Assembly: GCA_012064415.1 (NCBI GenBank)
Contig: SSNU01000068.1
Span: 174,730-238,729 of the forward strand
Reading direction: 5' to 3'
Source of the DNA: Gyrodactylus bullatarudis
Lineage: Eukaryota; Platyhelminthes; Monogenea; Gyrodactylidea; Gyrodactylidae
Length of the DNA stretch: 64,000 bases
Of the stretch, positions 35,110 through 47,691 are shown in pieces. Below the pieces are notes generated by a model. It was given only the letters and a program-made list of their open reading frames with translations, was not told where the DNA came from and did not search any database. Every line of letters starts with the position of its first letter. Position 1 is the first letter of the stretch. The position numbers and the translations under genes were made by a program.

Positions 35110-37650
35110 CTCCTAATAACTAACAAGAGAATTCCCCAGTATTGCTGTAAGAATTGAAAATCCCGCGAGTTTTCATTGTCAATATCTCTGTCCTTTTCCA
35201 CTATTGCTTGCATAGAAAACAGACTTGAACCACTTGTCTCTAAAGTTGCTTTGTTAAAAAAGAAGAGATAGAATGCAAATAAATTACAAAATCATTTTTA
35301 TTAACAAATAAACTCAACTTTTCTCATACTACTTATAACATAGAGCTCATATGGCGATGAATTTGGGAAATCTCTCATTTTTTTCAAGATTTTTAAAATT
35401 TTTTTGGAAACCGATTCAAGAGGCACCGATTTAACCGATGAAAGAAGCTGGAAGTTTTTGGTTTTAAGATGTTAAGCTGATTCAAACATTATTTTTCCTG
35501 ATCTCCAATAGACAAGGAAACCAATTATCTCTTTTAAATTTTTGAGAGGACAGTCAATTTGAACTGAATTTTGATCATCAGGGTGGTCAAAATGAATATC
35601 TAGCGAATTTTTTAATTTATTCACACTTTCAAGATTATAGTTTAAATCTAAAATCACTTTTTCTATATCTTTTCTGGTTGACAAGATACAAAAGCAAATT
35701 TATGAAAATTTTAACTGATATTGAATAAAGAATATTCCCAGCATATTCGTAACTAAGAAGGGTTGATTAGTAGAGATTGGTGTTTTTTCAAAACAGGCCA
35801 ATTATGTCTGACTATTCTTGGTCTGATTCAATCTTCAAATAAATATGTTCGGTAGAGAAAGCCTAGAATTTTATTTGATGATATAAGGGGTTGCTTACAG
35901 ACTCCATTTAGTAATAGCAATTTACTGACTGACAATCGACATTTTTCAGATGAAAATATTGAAAAATAAATTGATATTTGGGTCGAATAATTATTTAAAT
36001 ATTAGTATTTAGAAAGAATTACATTATTTAAATTACACTATTCTGCATATCTTTTAGCATATTTTTCTCAGCTTAGGAATATTTTGAAAGAAAATATTCC
36101 AAAAATTTCAGCATATTTTTGACCGCTATTATAGTAATTTACATCCTTAAAAGAATTCATAACTGAAACTCAATCTGCATTGCTAGTAGCCATAATTGAA
36201 AAAACAGGTTTTCATTGCATAAACTTCTGACATTCAAAACGATTCGATTAAAATTTTTGTCCAAGAAACTTTTCATTTGAGTTTTTCTTAGCTGTGAATT
36301 AGTTTTTTAAATTTTACCTCTGATTAAATCATTCAATTTTGCAAAATTTTGAAGAAAACCCCAACCAAAGTGCCCAGGAGACCAATTTCCCAAGGGATAC
36401 ACGATCGAATTAAAATGGCCAATGTTGTTAGAATGTTACGTATCATTAATTATAGTAATTACTAATTAGTAAAACTTTTTTTACGATAATATTGTCGAAC
36501 TTCATCAAGAATATATATCAATAGCAGGAAAACTTTTTGTTTTTATTATGAATGGTATATATGTATTCCCAGACTAATTTATAAAGCCAAGTTATTTTTC
36601 TTGGAAATTTTGGAATAAATTGGAATTCCTTAGTACAAATTTAACCTTGATTAATTACCAAAGATTACACAAACATTGTCATATATGACAGGAATTTTTT
36701 TCAAAAGCTAAAATAAACTTTGTATTTCGTATTTACAAATTCATACGCCCGGTGTTTAAAACGAAAAATATTACAAAGAACCATGAGTCTGATTCTTATA
36801 ATTATAATTATCAACAGTAAATTTATTTGATTATGTAAACGGAATCTTTCTCAATGGTAAAAATTTACAATCAAATGAAAACACTGAAAATTTTTTATTT
36901 TTCCAGATACTTTTCCACAGTTGTGTTTTTCTTTGAATGCTTTATGAGCGAAAATCAAGAATAGAGCTAGTTTAGGAAATTTTTTAAATTTCTACAATCG
37001 GAAATAAAGCTTATGAAAATTTACGTGAATATTTCACTCATATTAAAGTTCTGTCGAAAATTAAATAGTAATAATCTGCATAGTTTAAATAAAAATGGGA
37101 ATACAACAGTAAATACGCCCTTTCGAAATTTTTTTACGTTTTTGATGATTCAACTTTAAATCTGAATTTGAAGTCATAGAATATGAAGCAATACTTTTTG
37201 CATTAATTATATTTGCTGTGTCTGCTTGTTAAGACCATCAATATCGTTAGATTTTTTCCAATATTTTTGGTTGAATCAGTTTCTATCGTATTCTCTATCA
37301 ACTTTATTCAATGTGACTAATTCGTGTTGATGCATTTCTGATCAAGAGTATCAGTTATTTATCTATTAGTTCATTATTTTATTCATAGCAAAAACAAAGC
37401 CTTGTCATTCAATGAGAATTTAAATTTCCCAAATTATCTTTTCAATTAGAGAACAATGCAATTATTTCATTTTGAGTGAATTTTTTTGAAAAAAAATTAC
37501 AAAGCATTTATTTTCATCGAATTCTAATTGATTTCTGTGACTGCCAATCATGATTGAGTAGCACAGATCCCCAAACATATTTTGAAATCATTCAAATTAT
37601 TTTCCCTTATTTTTACACTGTAGATGATTAATCTCTACATGAGAATTCTC
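35110..37650. other. Intergenic, one doubtful coding fragment
   Basis: A 70-codon minus-strand frame (35472-35684) with SVQIDCPLKNLKEIIGFLVY lacks an ATG and any recognised family. It could be a terminal exon preceded by an acceptor-like CAACCAG, but no other exon was found. The rest shows no gene. Confidence 0.3.
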
Positions 37651-37654
37651 TCAG

Positions 37655-37840
37655 TTAACCCTTTCGATGCCTTCATAACTCTACCAGTTTGATAGGTTTC
37701 TGGATCAATTCAAGTTTAAATTGAAGCCCACAATGTGAACTTGAATTAGTAATATTTTTGGCCAAATAACTTGGTATCTTCATAGCTAAATTTCGGTTTT
37801 TATAAAAATTGTGAAATAGTCTCGGCACCGAAAGGGTTAA
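37655..37840. mobile_element. TTAA-flanked MITE (piggyBac-like ends), short copy
   Basis: 186 bp, TTAA at both ends, termini CCCTTTCGATGCC and GGCACCGAAAGGG. Internally similar, in inverted orientation, to 1033-1257 (shared ACTCTACCAGTTTGATAGGT). Confidence 0.75.
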
Positions 37841-38011
37841 AATGTAATGAGAACTAACCCGAATGGTGAGACTCTAATAAAAATACTGATCAGAGAAATC
37901 TTTATTTAGTCAAATGACAGGCTCCGATATTTGCAGGGCATTGTTCATCACTCGTTACGTCAAATTTAAATTGTTTCATGCAATGTACAGACTGAATCAT
38001 AGATCAACCAA

Positions 38012-38284
38012 TTGGTATTCAGCTATCTTCAAGAGGATCCTGAATTCATCGATGAATTCATAAATGCCTGGATTCTATGCAAGAGAAATATTGAAGAAGA
38101 GGAAAAAACAATTGATCTGATGAGCTTCCAATTGATTCTTGCAAAACAAATTATAAATGACAGATATCAAACTGTAGTTGAAAGAAAAAGAATTACAAAT
38201 TCCATACCTGCTAAGCGAAGAGAGGATAAAAGAACTTTGGACATTCTCAACTTATCTGGAGGAAATTTCGACTTGAAAGGGTAG
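38012..38284 (+). CDS. Possible terminal exon of an unrecognised gene
   Basis: The frame begins after a stop at 38000 and has no initial ATG. An acceptor-like ATTCAG ends at 38021. The coding text is well behaved (LQEDPEFIDEFINAWILCKR, then EEEEKTIDLMSFQLILAKQI) and ends SGGNFDLKG. AATAAA lies near 38398. It is helical and charged, with no signal peptide and no domain I recognise. Upstream exons were not identified; with ~25-nt introns they may be very small. It could also be a retained fragment. Confidence 0.4.
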   Translation: MVFSYLQEDPEFIDEFINAWILCKRNIEEEEKTIDLMSFQLILAKQIINDRYQTVVERKRITNSIPAKRREDKRTLDILNLSGGNFDLKG

Positions 38285-38749
38285 CATATTCCTTCAAGAG
38301 TCAAATCAGACAAAGACAGAAGAACATGCAAAATGAAAACATATTATTTTTGTTCAAATTGCAATTTTTTAGAAATTGTTTCAGAGATTTTTGTTCTAAT
38401 AAACTTTGTTCTAATAAGCTTTTTTTATCTGTGTGTCGCTTATAAGTAGATTTTATGATTTTCTCGTAAGCGACCTGATACAGATCAAGCAGAAGGAGAT
38501 CTCGTATGAAAATATGATTGAAGTAAAAGTTATTGAGATAGCTTTCAGAAATAAAATGCCAAAAAAATTTCGATCCAAGTGTCTCTATTATTAGTTCGAA
38601 GGGGTTAACGAAAGCCTCGTCTGATTTATTACCCCGTTCAAATCAGGGGAAGAATCTATATCTGATGGTAAATTTTTTAGAGAAATTTATTTACTTTCTG
38701 ATGATAATTTCATTATTTTTCAATGGTTTCTAAAGTTTCAGAGAATTTT
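38285..38749. other. Spacer, nothing recognised
   Basis: Contains a likely poly(A) signal near 38398. No gene or repeat terminus is clear. Confidence 0.35.
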
Positions 38750-39165
38750 TCTAGCAATCAGATTTTTGTCTATCCAATGGTTTGTGAATACGCTGATTAC
38801 GAATCTACAGTTGTTTGAAAGCAATTATTTTTGGTTCAGAAGTTATCAATCAAAAATTCGGTAGCCTTCGCAGATATAGTTCAGGCGTTTGCATTTTTTA
38901 ATTCTACAGGTAAGATTACTCTAGTTGTTTTCCAAAATAACGTTTTAAACAAAAATTAAATTTTGGAAAAAAATCAACTCTCTTTGAATGAGTATAGCAC
39001 GATTTTGACGAATGATAGAGCTAATATCTTTGCGTATTCCAGGAGATTAATAAATTTCCTATCGAAAATGGGTAAACAAAGTATTTTTTGAGCCTTAGAC
39101 GAACAATAATGGGTTGCTCAAGTGGTATGTGCCTTCAAAGTCACAGTCGGATTTTAAGGGTTAAG
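38750..39165. repeat. Dispersed repeat, inverted relative of 3530-3960
   Basis: Ends in AAGGGTTAA at the right. Shared blocks include TGAATACGCTGATTACGAAT and TATCTTTGCGTATTCCAGGA. Possibly a further TTAA-ended element, but the left end was not defined. Confidence 0.55.
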
Positions 39166-39774
39166 AAACGTTCACTTTTCTCTATCTTCTACCTAGGTCG
39201 TACTGTAATTCAAAAAAGTATTTTCTTTTTTCTCATCTGCATGTCAAGGTTTATCATATGACAAACAAAGTAGAAATAACCTCGTTTCACTGCAATGATT
39301 CAAGTGGGGAAATTTTCAAAAATCTCTTGACGACTGACGAAAGATAAGTTAATTACAATTTTAAATCTTTCTTCTCAATCTACATCTTATTTGCATATGA
39401 AATTTAACTCATGGGACTGTATTACTCATGTCTCTCTGTATTTACATTTGAGTAGGAATCCTCTATTGTAAATAAATTTATTCATTTGTAAACTTTTAAT
39501 TACAAAGCTACAATGTAATAAACAACTTGGTAACAACTCTCTGCCTTGAACCTCTGATCAGATGTTTTCAAAGAATTTATTTACATTTAATAAATAATAA
39601 TAAAGTTTAACTACTTTTCCTAGGGGAAAAGATATTCACTCACCTGTTCTCGAGACATCTAATTTGAATAAAATGAACTTTATTAAAAAAATTTTGTTTT
39701 TATAAATATTAGAGCACTGCTCAACCAGAAAAATCCAACAATTTTGATGGTTTAATGACCAGATAGAGTAAATA

Positions 39775-40495
39775 TAATTTCAAAACTTAAACCTAATTGA
39801 CATGAAGATGAGAATTTACTATTTTTACAAAAAACTCGATATTTTTCTCCGGATTCACAGAAAATAATATTTTTTTGAAATCTAAAACGGAATGAGTTTA
39901 TAGGATGGGGATATTCAAAAGAAATTCCGAAAAAAATCCATCTGACCAAAATAAGGCCAATTTTCGAATTACGAAAATGCACCAAATTCCCACATTTTCA
40001 CCTTTTGAAGCTAAACTTTTCATAGATTTCGATGATTCAAAGCAGTTAAATACTGATATTTGGGATCAACATTAGACAAAGAATTCGAATTTGAGAATAG
40101 AGATAGCGAAGATCTTACTGTTTCCGAGAAAAAGTTAGACTTCAAGATTTTGTATAATTTGCCTTCGTGATAATCGAAAAATTCAAATGGTTAGATTTCT
40201 CACAGTAATGACGAACTTTAGTGAACTTCTGCAGGTGAATTCGAATTCTTTGTCCAATGTTGATCCCAATTACCATCCATTTTGGATTCAAAAGTTGGTA
40301 AAGCATTTTCGAAATCCAAAAATTGGCCTTATTTTGGTCAGATGGATTTTTTTCGGAATTTCTTTTGAATATCCACATCTTATAAGCTCATTCCATTTTA
40401 GAATTCAAAAAAATATTATTTTCTGTGAATACGGAGAAAACTATTGAGTCTTTTGTAAAAATAGTAAATTCTCATCTTCATGTCAATTAGGTTTA
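39775..40495. mobile_element. FB-1 foldback element, intact copy
   Basis: Arms of about 220 bp (39780-39990 and 40280-40495) are clear inverted copies beginning AAACCTAATTGACATGAAG and sharing AAAAATCCATCTGACCAAAA. A central TGTTGATCCCAA motif recurs in other copies. No coding capacity. Confidence 0.8.
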
Positions 40496-41279
40496 CATAG
40501 AAAAATTTGGAATAGCCTTGTGATTTAAGTAGCTTCTCAAGTCTTGATTAATTAGTCGTTGAAAATTTGACCTTAATCCATTTGTGAATATTTTTATTCA
40601 ATTAAATTTTTCTATCGTATAATTTTAATTAGAATTTGGTATAATAATGAGAATTTCTATCTATCTCTTTAATTTTTTCATCATAAAGACTTGCTCTAAT
40701 TGACTCATATTCAATATATATTATGGAGATATTAGTTTGTTAAAAAAGAGAATAATAATAGTAAATTATACACTCAAGCGACTGAGGAATACTTCTCAGT
40801 ATTCAGTACCACTATCAAGTTTCATTAAAAAAGAGGATGGGGGTGTATGTGCTACTTACACACAGTGTCTTCTCAATGAATGGAACGAAGAGAGTCAAAA
40901 TTAATAATTCTTTTTTTTCACTCGTGATTAAGTGAATGTACATTGTACATTGTACAATGAATACGAGAGACAAGTTCCTTTATAACTCTATAGCTATTGA
41001 AAGGTTTATATGGGATAAAAACATTATGGGTTATTAAAAATTCAAAAAAAGAAACAATCAATAACTATTAGGGCAATTTTATTTTCCCCTCAACAATGCC
41101 TTATTCATGGCCATTATCAGTTTTTGGAATAACCTCGATCTGGCTGCTTAATAAGCAAAGCTTATATTGCCTTTAATTTTCTTTATATAAGGCTAGAAAA
41201 TGTATGTAATTGTAAAAAATTCGTTAAAACTAATTTTCAAATCTAGGTAATGTGAATCACCTTGAAAAAAATGTGAAAT

Positions 41280-41860
41280 TCTAATTTTTAATTCGCGCCA
41301 AATTCCCATTTATTCGAACTTTGAGCTCAAAATTTTTATTGAAGCTAAGAAGATAGGAATTTATAATTTTTATAAAATTCTCAATATTTTAATCAAAAAA
41401 TCGAATTTAATCAAGATTTTATGATTTGAAGGGGAAAAAAATTTGAAAAAATCAATTTTCAAGGAAATTATGGCATATTTCAAATCTCTAAGTAGCGCCA
41501 AATTCCCACCTTTTTAAACTCAACACTGAGTTGAAAACTTTTTGCTGATTTCAAAAAGAGAAAAAGATCAAAAGTTAATTTTTAGAAAATTATTAGGCCG
41601 AGAAATCAAATATGCTGAAACAGATTTTGAGAATATTAAATTTTTTGATCATTTTCCCTACTTGAAAATAGATGAAATTTTGATAACGTAAGATCCCCGA
41701 AAATGACAAGTTTATCAAAAGTTTTATGATGATAATCGGTTTTTTTGACTAATCGTGATTCTAAAAATCAACTTTTGATCACTCTTTTACTTGAAAATCA
41801 GCAATTTTTCAACTCAAATTCGATTTCTTGATGAAAAATTCCCATCTTCATATTACGTAG
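41280..41860. mobile_element. FB-1-like foldback element, diverged
   Basis: Shares the AAATTCTCAATATT and GAAAAATTCCCATCTTCAT terminal blocks in opposite orientation, with an internal inverted pair around CAAAAGTT. More decayed than the 39.8-kb copy. Confidence 0.5.
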
Positions 41861-43221
41861 GTGACTCTAGGAATTGACACTTGCTTGTCTGATTCTAAAC
41901 ATCTACAATCAAGTTAGATTTCATTAAAACAAAAGTCTTACTTTAGATTATGAAATGTATTTAAATGATAAACCAATGAAACCTACATTCATGTGTTGAA
42001 ATAGAGTATTTAAGCAAATTAGCTTGGAAAAAACTATGATAAATAAACAAGAGTTTGCTAAAGTTAAAAAAATCTCTTCAAATCTCCGAGGTTACCGGAA
42101 ATGAACTCTCTGAAATTGATGACATGTTTTTTCTATCGAGACTTTTGTTTAAATTGACTTGAATGGCTGTAGCTTTCTTTAGACTCTCCAGTTGTAAGCT
42201 CGTCAGATGTATTGGCTTAGAGACAAGAATATCAAAATTTAAAGAAATAAATTTGGATGCATCACAAGAATGACTTTATTCAGTTATTAGTTAGTAAAAT
42301 TACGTACATTTTGAAAAAAACCAAATTCAAGAGCGAGAGAGTAAACTTTGTTATTCTGGTGTATAATCAAAATGTGGGAGCAAAGTAAATTTGTATAAAA
42401 ATTAGTAAAAGTAGATTTAATTGGAATAAAACCAACCTTTTTCCAAAGCCAAAGATTTTAGATTCCGCCAAGGAACAAAAAAATTTCCCATTGAAAGTAA
42501 ATTTCTCTTCTACCATATATCAGGCATTGAAAAAAATTTAATGTAACGTTGTGCTACAGGTCCGAGTCTATTTAATTCCAGAAATACGAAATACGATTAC
42601 ATTTTTGGAATCAGAATGCATTATACATAATACCTCAAGTCATCTAAAAACCTTTTCATCAAAAAATATTATCTACTTAAAAGTTACCACAAAAGTAATC
42701 TTAATAATAAATACCTATCAGGCGGGAAGAAAATCGTGAAATTGAAAAATTATTTTCACAAAGAGTCATGAATCTTCAATTGTGGAAATCTTTTGAGGTC
42801 ATTTTTTTAAATTTCGATTTAACGCCAATATTACATTGAATGTACATTTCATAAAGCTTCATCAGCAATGTGACTTTAAAAATGAAAATTATCTGTTTTT
42901 TTGTAGAAATATAAAAAATACAAAATAAATATAGCATAATCTGCGATGAAAAGGTTCTCTTTTTATAAATAATAAATAAATATAATAAAATTAAAAATGT
43001 TCAATAATTATCATCGGGTCGGCGAATGTGAGAAATACTAATATTTTAAAGTATTTAAAAGTATGAAAAACTATAGTGTCTGCAAGCAAAACGAAAATCA
43101 TCTGGTTAATGTGAAACATGAGTATAGTAAAGACTTAGTGTAGTCCAATTTGGATCTAATGTGAGACATGACTAATTTAAGAATAGTCAAGTTATCACAA
43201 TCAGACAATTAATATTTTAAT
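41861..43221. other. Intergenic, nothing recognised
   Basis: No supported coding frame, repeat boundary or RNA gene. Confidence 0.4.
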
Positions 43222-43574
43222 TTAACCCTATCGAGACGATAAGAAAACCAATCTAGAAAAAGACTCAAAATTGATATAGGACCATTTTAAATGAGATTCT
43301 AATGGAAATTCTATTCAATAAGGATTCATACGACCCCATCTAAGAAAGTCGATTTTCTATTAAATTTCCCATCTACTAATAAGTATATGAAAACCAAATT
43401 TTATTAATCTTGGTTATTTTATCCAAATTTAGATATCTCTTTTGGTATTTTTCGGATTTGTTTAGCGTGAATTATAGAATAGATTATGTGATATTGTTGA
43501 GACCTGCGTAATAACTGAGAATTTCCTACTTTAAATGATCGCCCTATATAGGGCGAACCTCACGAAAGGCTTAA
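43222..43574. mobile_element. Possible decayed TTAA-flanked element
   Basis: Left end TTAACCCTATCGAGAC and right end CTCACGAAAGGCTTAA resemble the piggyBac-like termini with several changes. An exact 18-bp palindrome, TCGCCCTATATAGGGCGA, lies at 43539-43556. Confidence 0.4.
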
Positions 43575-44184
43575 TATTGAATTTAGATAATAAGTATAGT
43601 TAGATTCAAATTTAGAATTCCTGAGGTTATAATTATTCTCAGAAATAGAATAGGACTGATAAAATCATTGAAATAATAAAATTACAAATTTCAATACACT
43701 TCAAAACATTTTTCAAATGCAAATAAGGGGATTTTCGGACGTACATATATATAAAATTACGTGAATCTCTATCGTACAATAATATATATTCACCTAATTA
43801 TTGTTTGGCAATTGAATTTCAATTTTTCATTTCTTACAGTAAAAATATTTTTATTTAAACACGAATATTAACCCCCTAATTAAGAATTATTTATCTTGAC
43901 CAATCAGAATGCAGCAAGTGATTTCTATACATTTAGATAGGAAAAAAGTGAGTTTTTGTGAAAATGTGAAAATTCACTGTGTTCAGGGATAAAATGAGTG
44001 CCAAATCTATCTTCAGCACTTTTTAAAACCCCTGATCATCATTGGAGAAATTTCAATAATTCATTTTTTTGATGAAAAAATTTGGTTTATTTTGATAAAA
44101 TCAGAGATTTCATATCAACAAACCTTTTTTATTTCTAACAAAATACCTCCTGACCCAACTGTTTTTGGGATAATTGTTAAAAAA

Positions 44185-44830
44185 TGGTGTGTAATAGGCT
44201 AGGGTGAAATTTTTTTTCTCCGAACAACTCACAAGACCCCTTACTTTTCTGATAGAATTTTGTACTCAGATCATGTTTTGGATATTTTCAAAGCGTGAAA
44301 GTCATCCTCTATTATGGAACTGCCCATTTTTCCTACAATATCTCACAGACATGATGAAACAACGAAATTTACACTGTAGGCCCTTATGATGATATGATTA
44401 CACACTAGGGTAGGGTAAAATTTTTAACCTCAACTGATAGAATTAGTTATCCTAAGTATTATTTTGTATTGAAGCATGTATCGGAAATGCTTCATCATTA
44501 TGTTATTTAGTTTTGAAAATCCAGAATTTTTCAAATCGCCGCTAAATTTTCAATGAATTTTTACTACGCAATCACTAAAATCTGGAAAATCTTGGCCATT
44601 TAATGAATTTTTTAAGTTTTATCTTCAAAAATAGTAATCTTATCATCATAAGGGTGAATTTCATGTCAAAGAGAAATTGTGGGAAAAATGGGCAGTTCCA
44701 TAATGGAGGATGACGTTCACGCTTTGAAAATATGCAAAAACATGATCTGAGTACAAAATTTTATGAGAAAAGTTGGTACTAATATAAAGTTAAAAGTTTT
44801 ACCCTACCCTAGTGTGTAGTTATAGGATCT
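44185..44830. mobile_element. FB-2 foldback element
   Basis: Left arm about 44188-44370 and right arm about 44650-44825 are inverted copies (shared AAAATGGGCAGTTCCATAAT and GATCTGAGTACAAAATT). A third inverted terminus, ACACACTAGGGTAGGGTAAA, occurs in the middle at 44400, suggesting nested or rearranged insertion. A 61-codon frame inside is not a gene. Confidence 0.65.
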
Positions 44831-45199
44831 TTTATTTTTATATAAATTCTCAAGTTTTATATTCAGGCCCGAAAATATCATTATCAATAGTATTGGCTAA
44901 TGAAATAACTGTAAAAGGAAGAATCAAGTTTACATCTCAAGAAGCTCGTCTATTGATTGAACTACATGCATAAGAAACAGTTAGATTTACAGTATTACAC
45001 ACAGTTGTAATAAAATGATTAATTTCGCTACAATTAATTAAATTTTTCCAGCATTACACAATACACTGAAATCATCATTTTAGATGAAACAAATTTTTGA
45101 CTAAGAAAAATAGGCGGGAATTTTATTGATTTCCTCACAAGAATATCGATCATGAGATGAAGGTGTAAAAATGCAGAGATTAGTATTGAATCCTACTTT

Positions 45200-45480
45200 C
45201 TTTTGAAATTTGTGCATGCGCCAGACCGAAGATTACTTTTATTCAAACAATGTATTCTTCCCCATCTTGATTACGCAGCTTCATTAATTATAATTTTTCA
45301 TCTTTTTTCAACTTTAAGACCAATTTTAAAGATGATCCATTCCAAAAGCATGCATCTTATAGAAAATTTTTCGCTCTTTCAAATGATATCAAATTTGACT
45401 CTGAAATGTCTAAGGATCAAGTCGAAAAATTGGTTTATTCAAGCCCCAATTATGAAAATAGTGTTTTTTTTTCTTTGAAA
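45200..45480 (+). mobile_element. LINE C-terminal RT fragment
   Basis: The frame LLLFKQCILPHLDYAASLI matches the post-RT helix typical of CR1/Jockey-type LINEs. Truncated on both sides. Confidence 0.5.
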
Positions 45481-45711
45481 TTATACATTTATTAAATTTA
45501 AAAGAAAATCATTATTATAAATAAATTATCACAAAATAAGTTTTTTGAATAGTTAAAATAACAGATCGACCTCGTCATTGGAAAATCTGCAGTGTTGGCT
45601 CATAAATAGTCAAACTTCACTATTTCCTCTACTTAAGTTAGGAGCAGTCGAAAAGTCAGATACTGAAATTCCATGATATTTTCAAATAAATATTCGATCA
45701 AAAAGATAAGA

Positions 45712-45942
45712 TTAATGAAGGTGGGGGTAAAGAAGGGATTTTGAATAGTCAATTTTAGATCTTATATGAGAAATTATAGATTTAAGATCATTAAGATTGT
45801 CACATTCTTGGAGAGTGAATTTTTTTTGTAAAAGTTTAAAGTGAGGAGCTAAGAAATTGTCCTCATAACAGGCATTCCTGAGATTGTAGCGTTTATTAAC
45901 ATTTGAGACAAATTTCAGGAAAAATTTTACTACAAAAGCCAT
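45712..45942 (-). mobile_element. LINE ORF2 C-terminal remnant
   Basis: The minus-strand frame includes NKRYNLRNACYEDNFLAPHF, a layout common at the end of LINE reverse-transcriptase ORFs (RYNLRN), then SHIRSKIDYSKS, related to 28420-28525. Confidence 0.45.
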
Positions 45943-46025
45943 CCTCCTGACCCACAGTGGCGAAAAGCCAGATGATATTATCAGTTATTTCGGTTTTTCG
46001 CGAATTGGGCAAAAACTGAGCAACT

Positions 46026-46105
46026 TAGAAAATTTTTGGAAGCAGATTCGGAATCTGCGTAACATTTTACACAATAATCAGTTTGTCACAATAATTTATC
46101 GCAAA
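46026..46105 (+). repeat. Dispersed repeat shared with 9582-9658
   Basis: Near-identical to the reverse complement of the PLE-A-associated untranslated block. Confidence 0.6.
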
Positions 46106-46544
46106 AATTTTTTTTTTTGATTTCCCCCAGTGTTATTTGCAACTTACCAGTGGGCACAATTTTAAAAAAACTGAAACTCTTCAATATCAGTTCCTACGAT
46201 CTTTTCGGCCCTATTCATACTAAGAACTTCAAATCTACCCAATATGGATGAGAAAGATTGCCTCATCTGCAGCAATTTATCACAAGATTTCCCTTCCTCC
46301 AGACCGCTGTCGTCATCTACGCTCCTCAAGAAGTTTTACTATACTATTGACAGCCCTCCACCTTCTTAGACAGAGAATTCAAAATTTGAAATTCAAATAA
46401 ATTTCAATGTTTTTAAAAACTATAAAATATCCCAGATTGTAAATATTACACCTGATAATGATAAGTTTTTATTGATAACTAATTAATTATAATGTATAAT
46501 TTTGAACCAAGTAGTTCTTCAAGAAGCTGTTCGGCATAGATTGA

Positions 46545-46995
46545 CTATAACGTTGTTCGCTTGCTACCTGACTAATAGTCAGTGACTATGTCGTTTTCTG
46601 GCTTGTATTGGTCTATTTGTAGAAAAAAAGAGAAGAAAAAGGTGTAGTATTTCTTAAAGAATAAGGATTATAAAAATTATAGTGATTGTAATAATAAACA
46701 GAATTATTAGAGTAATAACTCTGATAATATAATTCATCACTTGAGAGAAAATCCAGATTAAGATTAGAAAAAAACCGTTCAGATCACTCTGATATAAAAT
46801 AGTTTGGACTCACACAATATTTCAAATAAATGCCGTATTCTTCTTCTGGCGTGAGGTTTTTCGAAAAAAACTTAAGATACTCAAAACCTTGTGTGTCCAA
46901 TCAAAACATTTAATCAATCAATTCTAACCAACGATTTACATCCGTCTTATTACCATTAACAACCTCGTTCAGTTTAATTTCTATAGACCAAAGTC
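46545..46995 (-). repeat. PLE-B 3'-tail fragment, copy 3
   Basis: Similar over about 450 bp to 26505-26970, including the Tyr/Asn-rich tail region and the end of the GIY-YIG ORF. It contains an extra ACTAATAGTCAGTGACTA insertion. Not coding. Confidence 0.65.
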
Positions 46996-47150
46996 TTAGA
47001 AGCTGGTGTTGATTTGAAGATGAAAATTCACTTTTTTTAGAATAAAAATTTCAATATTTTTCTCTGGGTTGTCAGGAGCACAAATATTCTTTAAATCTCA
47101 TGATAAAACTTTTTGATAAGCTTCCATTACAACTATGAAGGCCCCAGAGC

Positions 47151-47390
47151 TACAGGTGAGAACCGTATTTGTGGAGTATAGATTTAGGTCGTACGACTTA
47201 CCCTTCCTATACTTGAGACCCTGAATGAAATACATGTGTGTGAGGGTATGAATTTACGTTATATACCATCGAATAGACAATAGCATTCCACTATTCTTTC
47301 AACTCTACGTCTGATTTTAGATTCCACTATCTGTTAAACTCTCTTGGTAATTGACTGTGTATAATCCACAAATACGGTTCTCATCTGTAA
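47151..47390. mobile_element. 240-bp MITE with ~32-bp inverted ends
   Basis: Termini TACAGGTGAGAACCGTATTT and the reverse complement TTACAGATGAGAACCGTATT pair over about 30 bp. No coding capacity. Seen once in this window. Confidence 0.6.
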
Positions 47391-47691
47391 TTTTATCTTG
47401 TCCGCTCCTCGGAAAATGTCAGGATCATTTTCAGGATCAATTGAGTCGACTCATCTAGAAATTGATTAAGTGGAAGAGGCCCTATAAGTGTTATTTTAAC
47501 CACTTGACCTCTATTAAGTTGAACTTTTTGTCAAAGTTTTAATGATATACAACACACAATGTACTTGTGAGTACGTCCATTATAATTTTTAATGTGCCGG
47601 CTTTTCAGCTCATACATTTTCTAGGAAGTTTAGTATTTTAAAAATAAAGATTATTCTAAAATAAAATAATTTCTATTAAAAGATTAAGAAA

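Noticed and set aside
38605..39166. Additional complete TTAA element
   Set aside because: The right end (AAGGGTTAA) fits, but the left GGGGTTAACG faces the wrong way, so boundaries are not supported.
46238..46360. Short plus-strand frame with MDEKDCLICSNL
   Set aside because: Only ~41 codons, no signal, surrounded by PLE debris.
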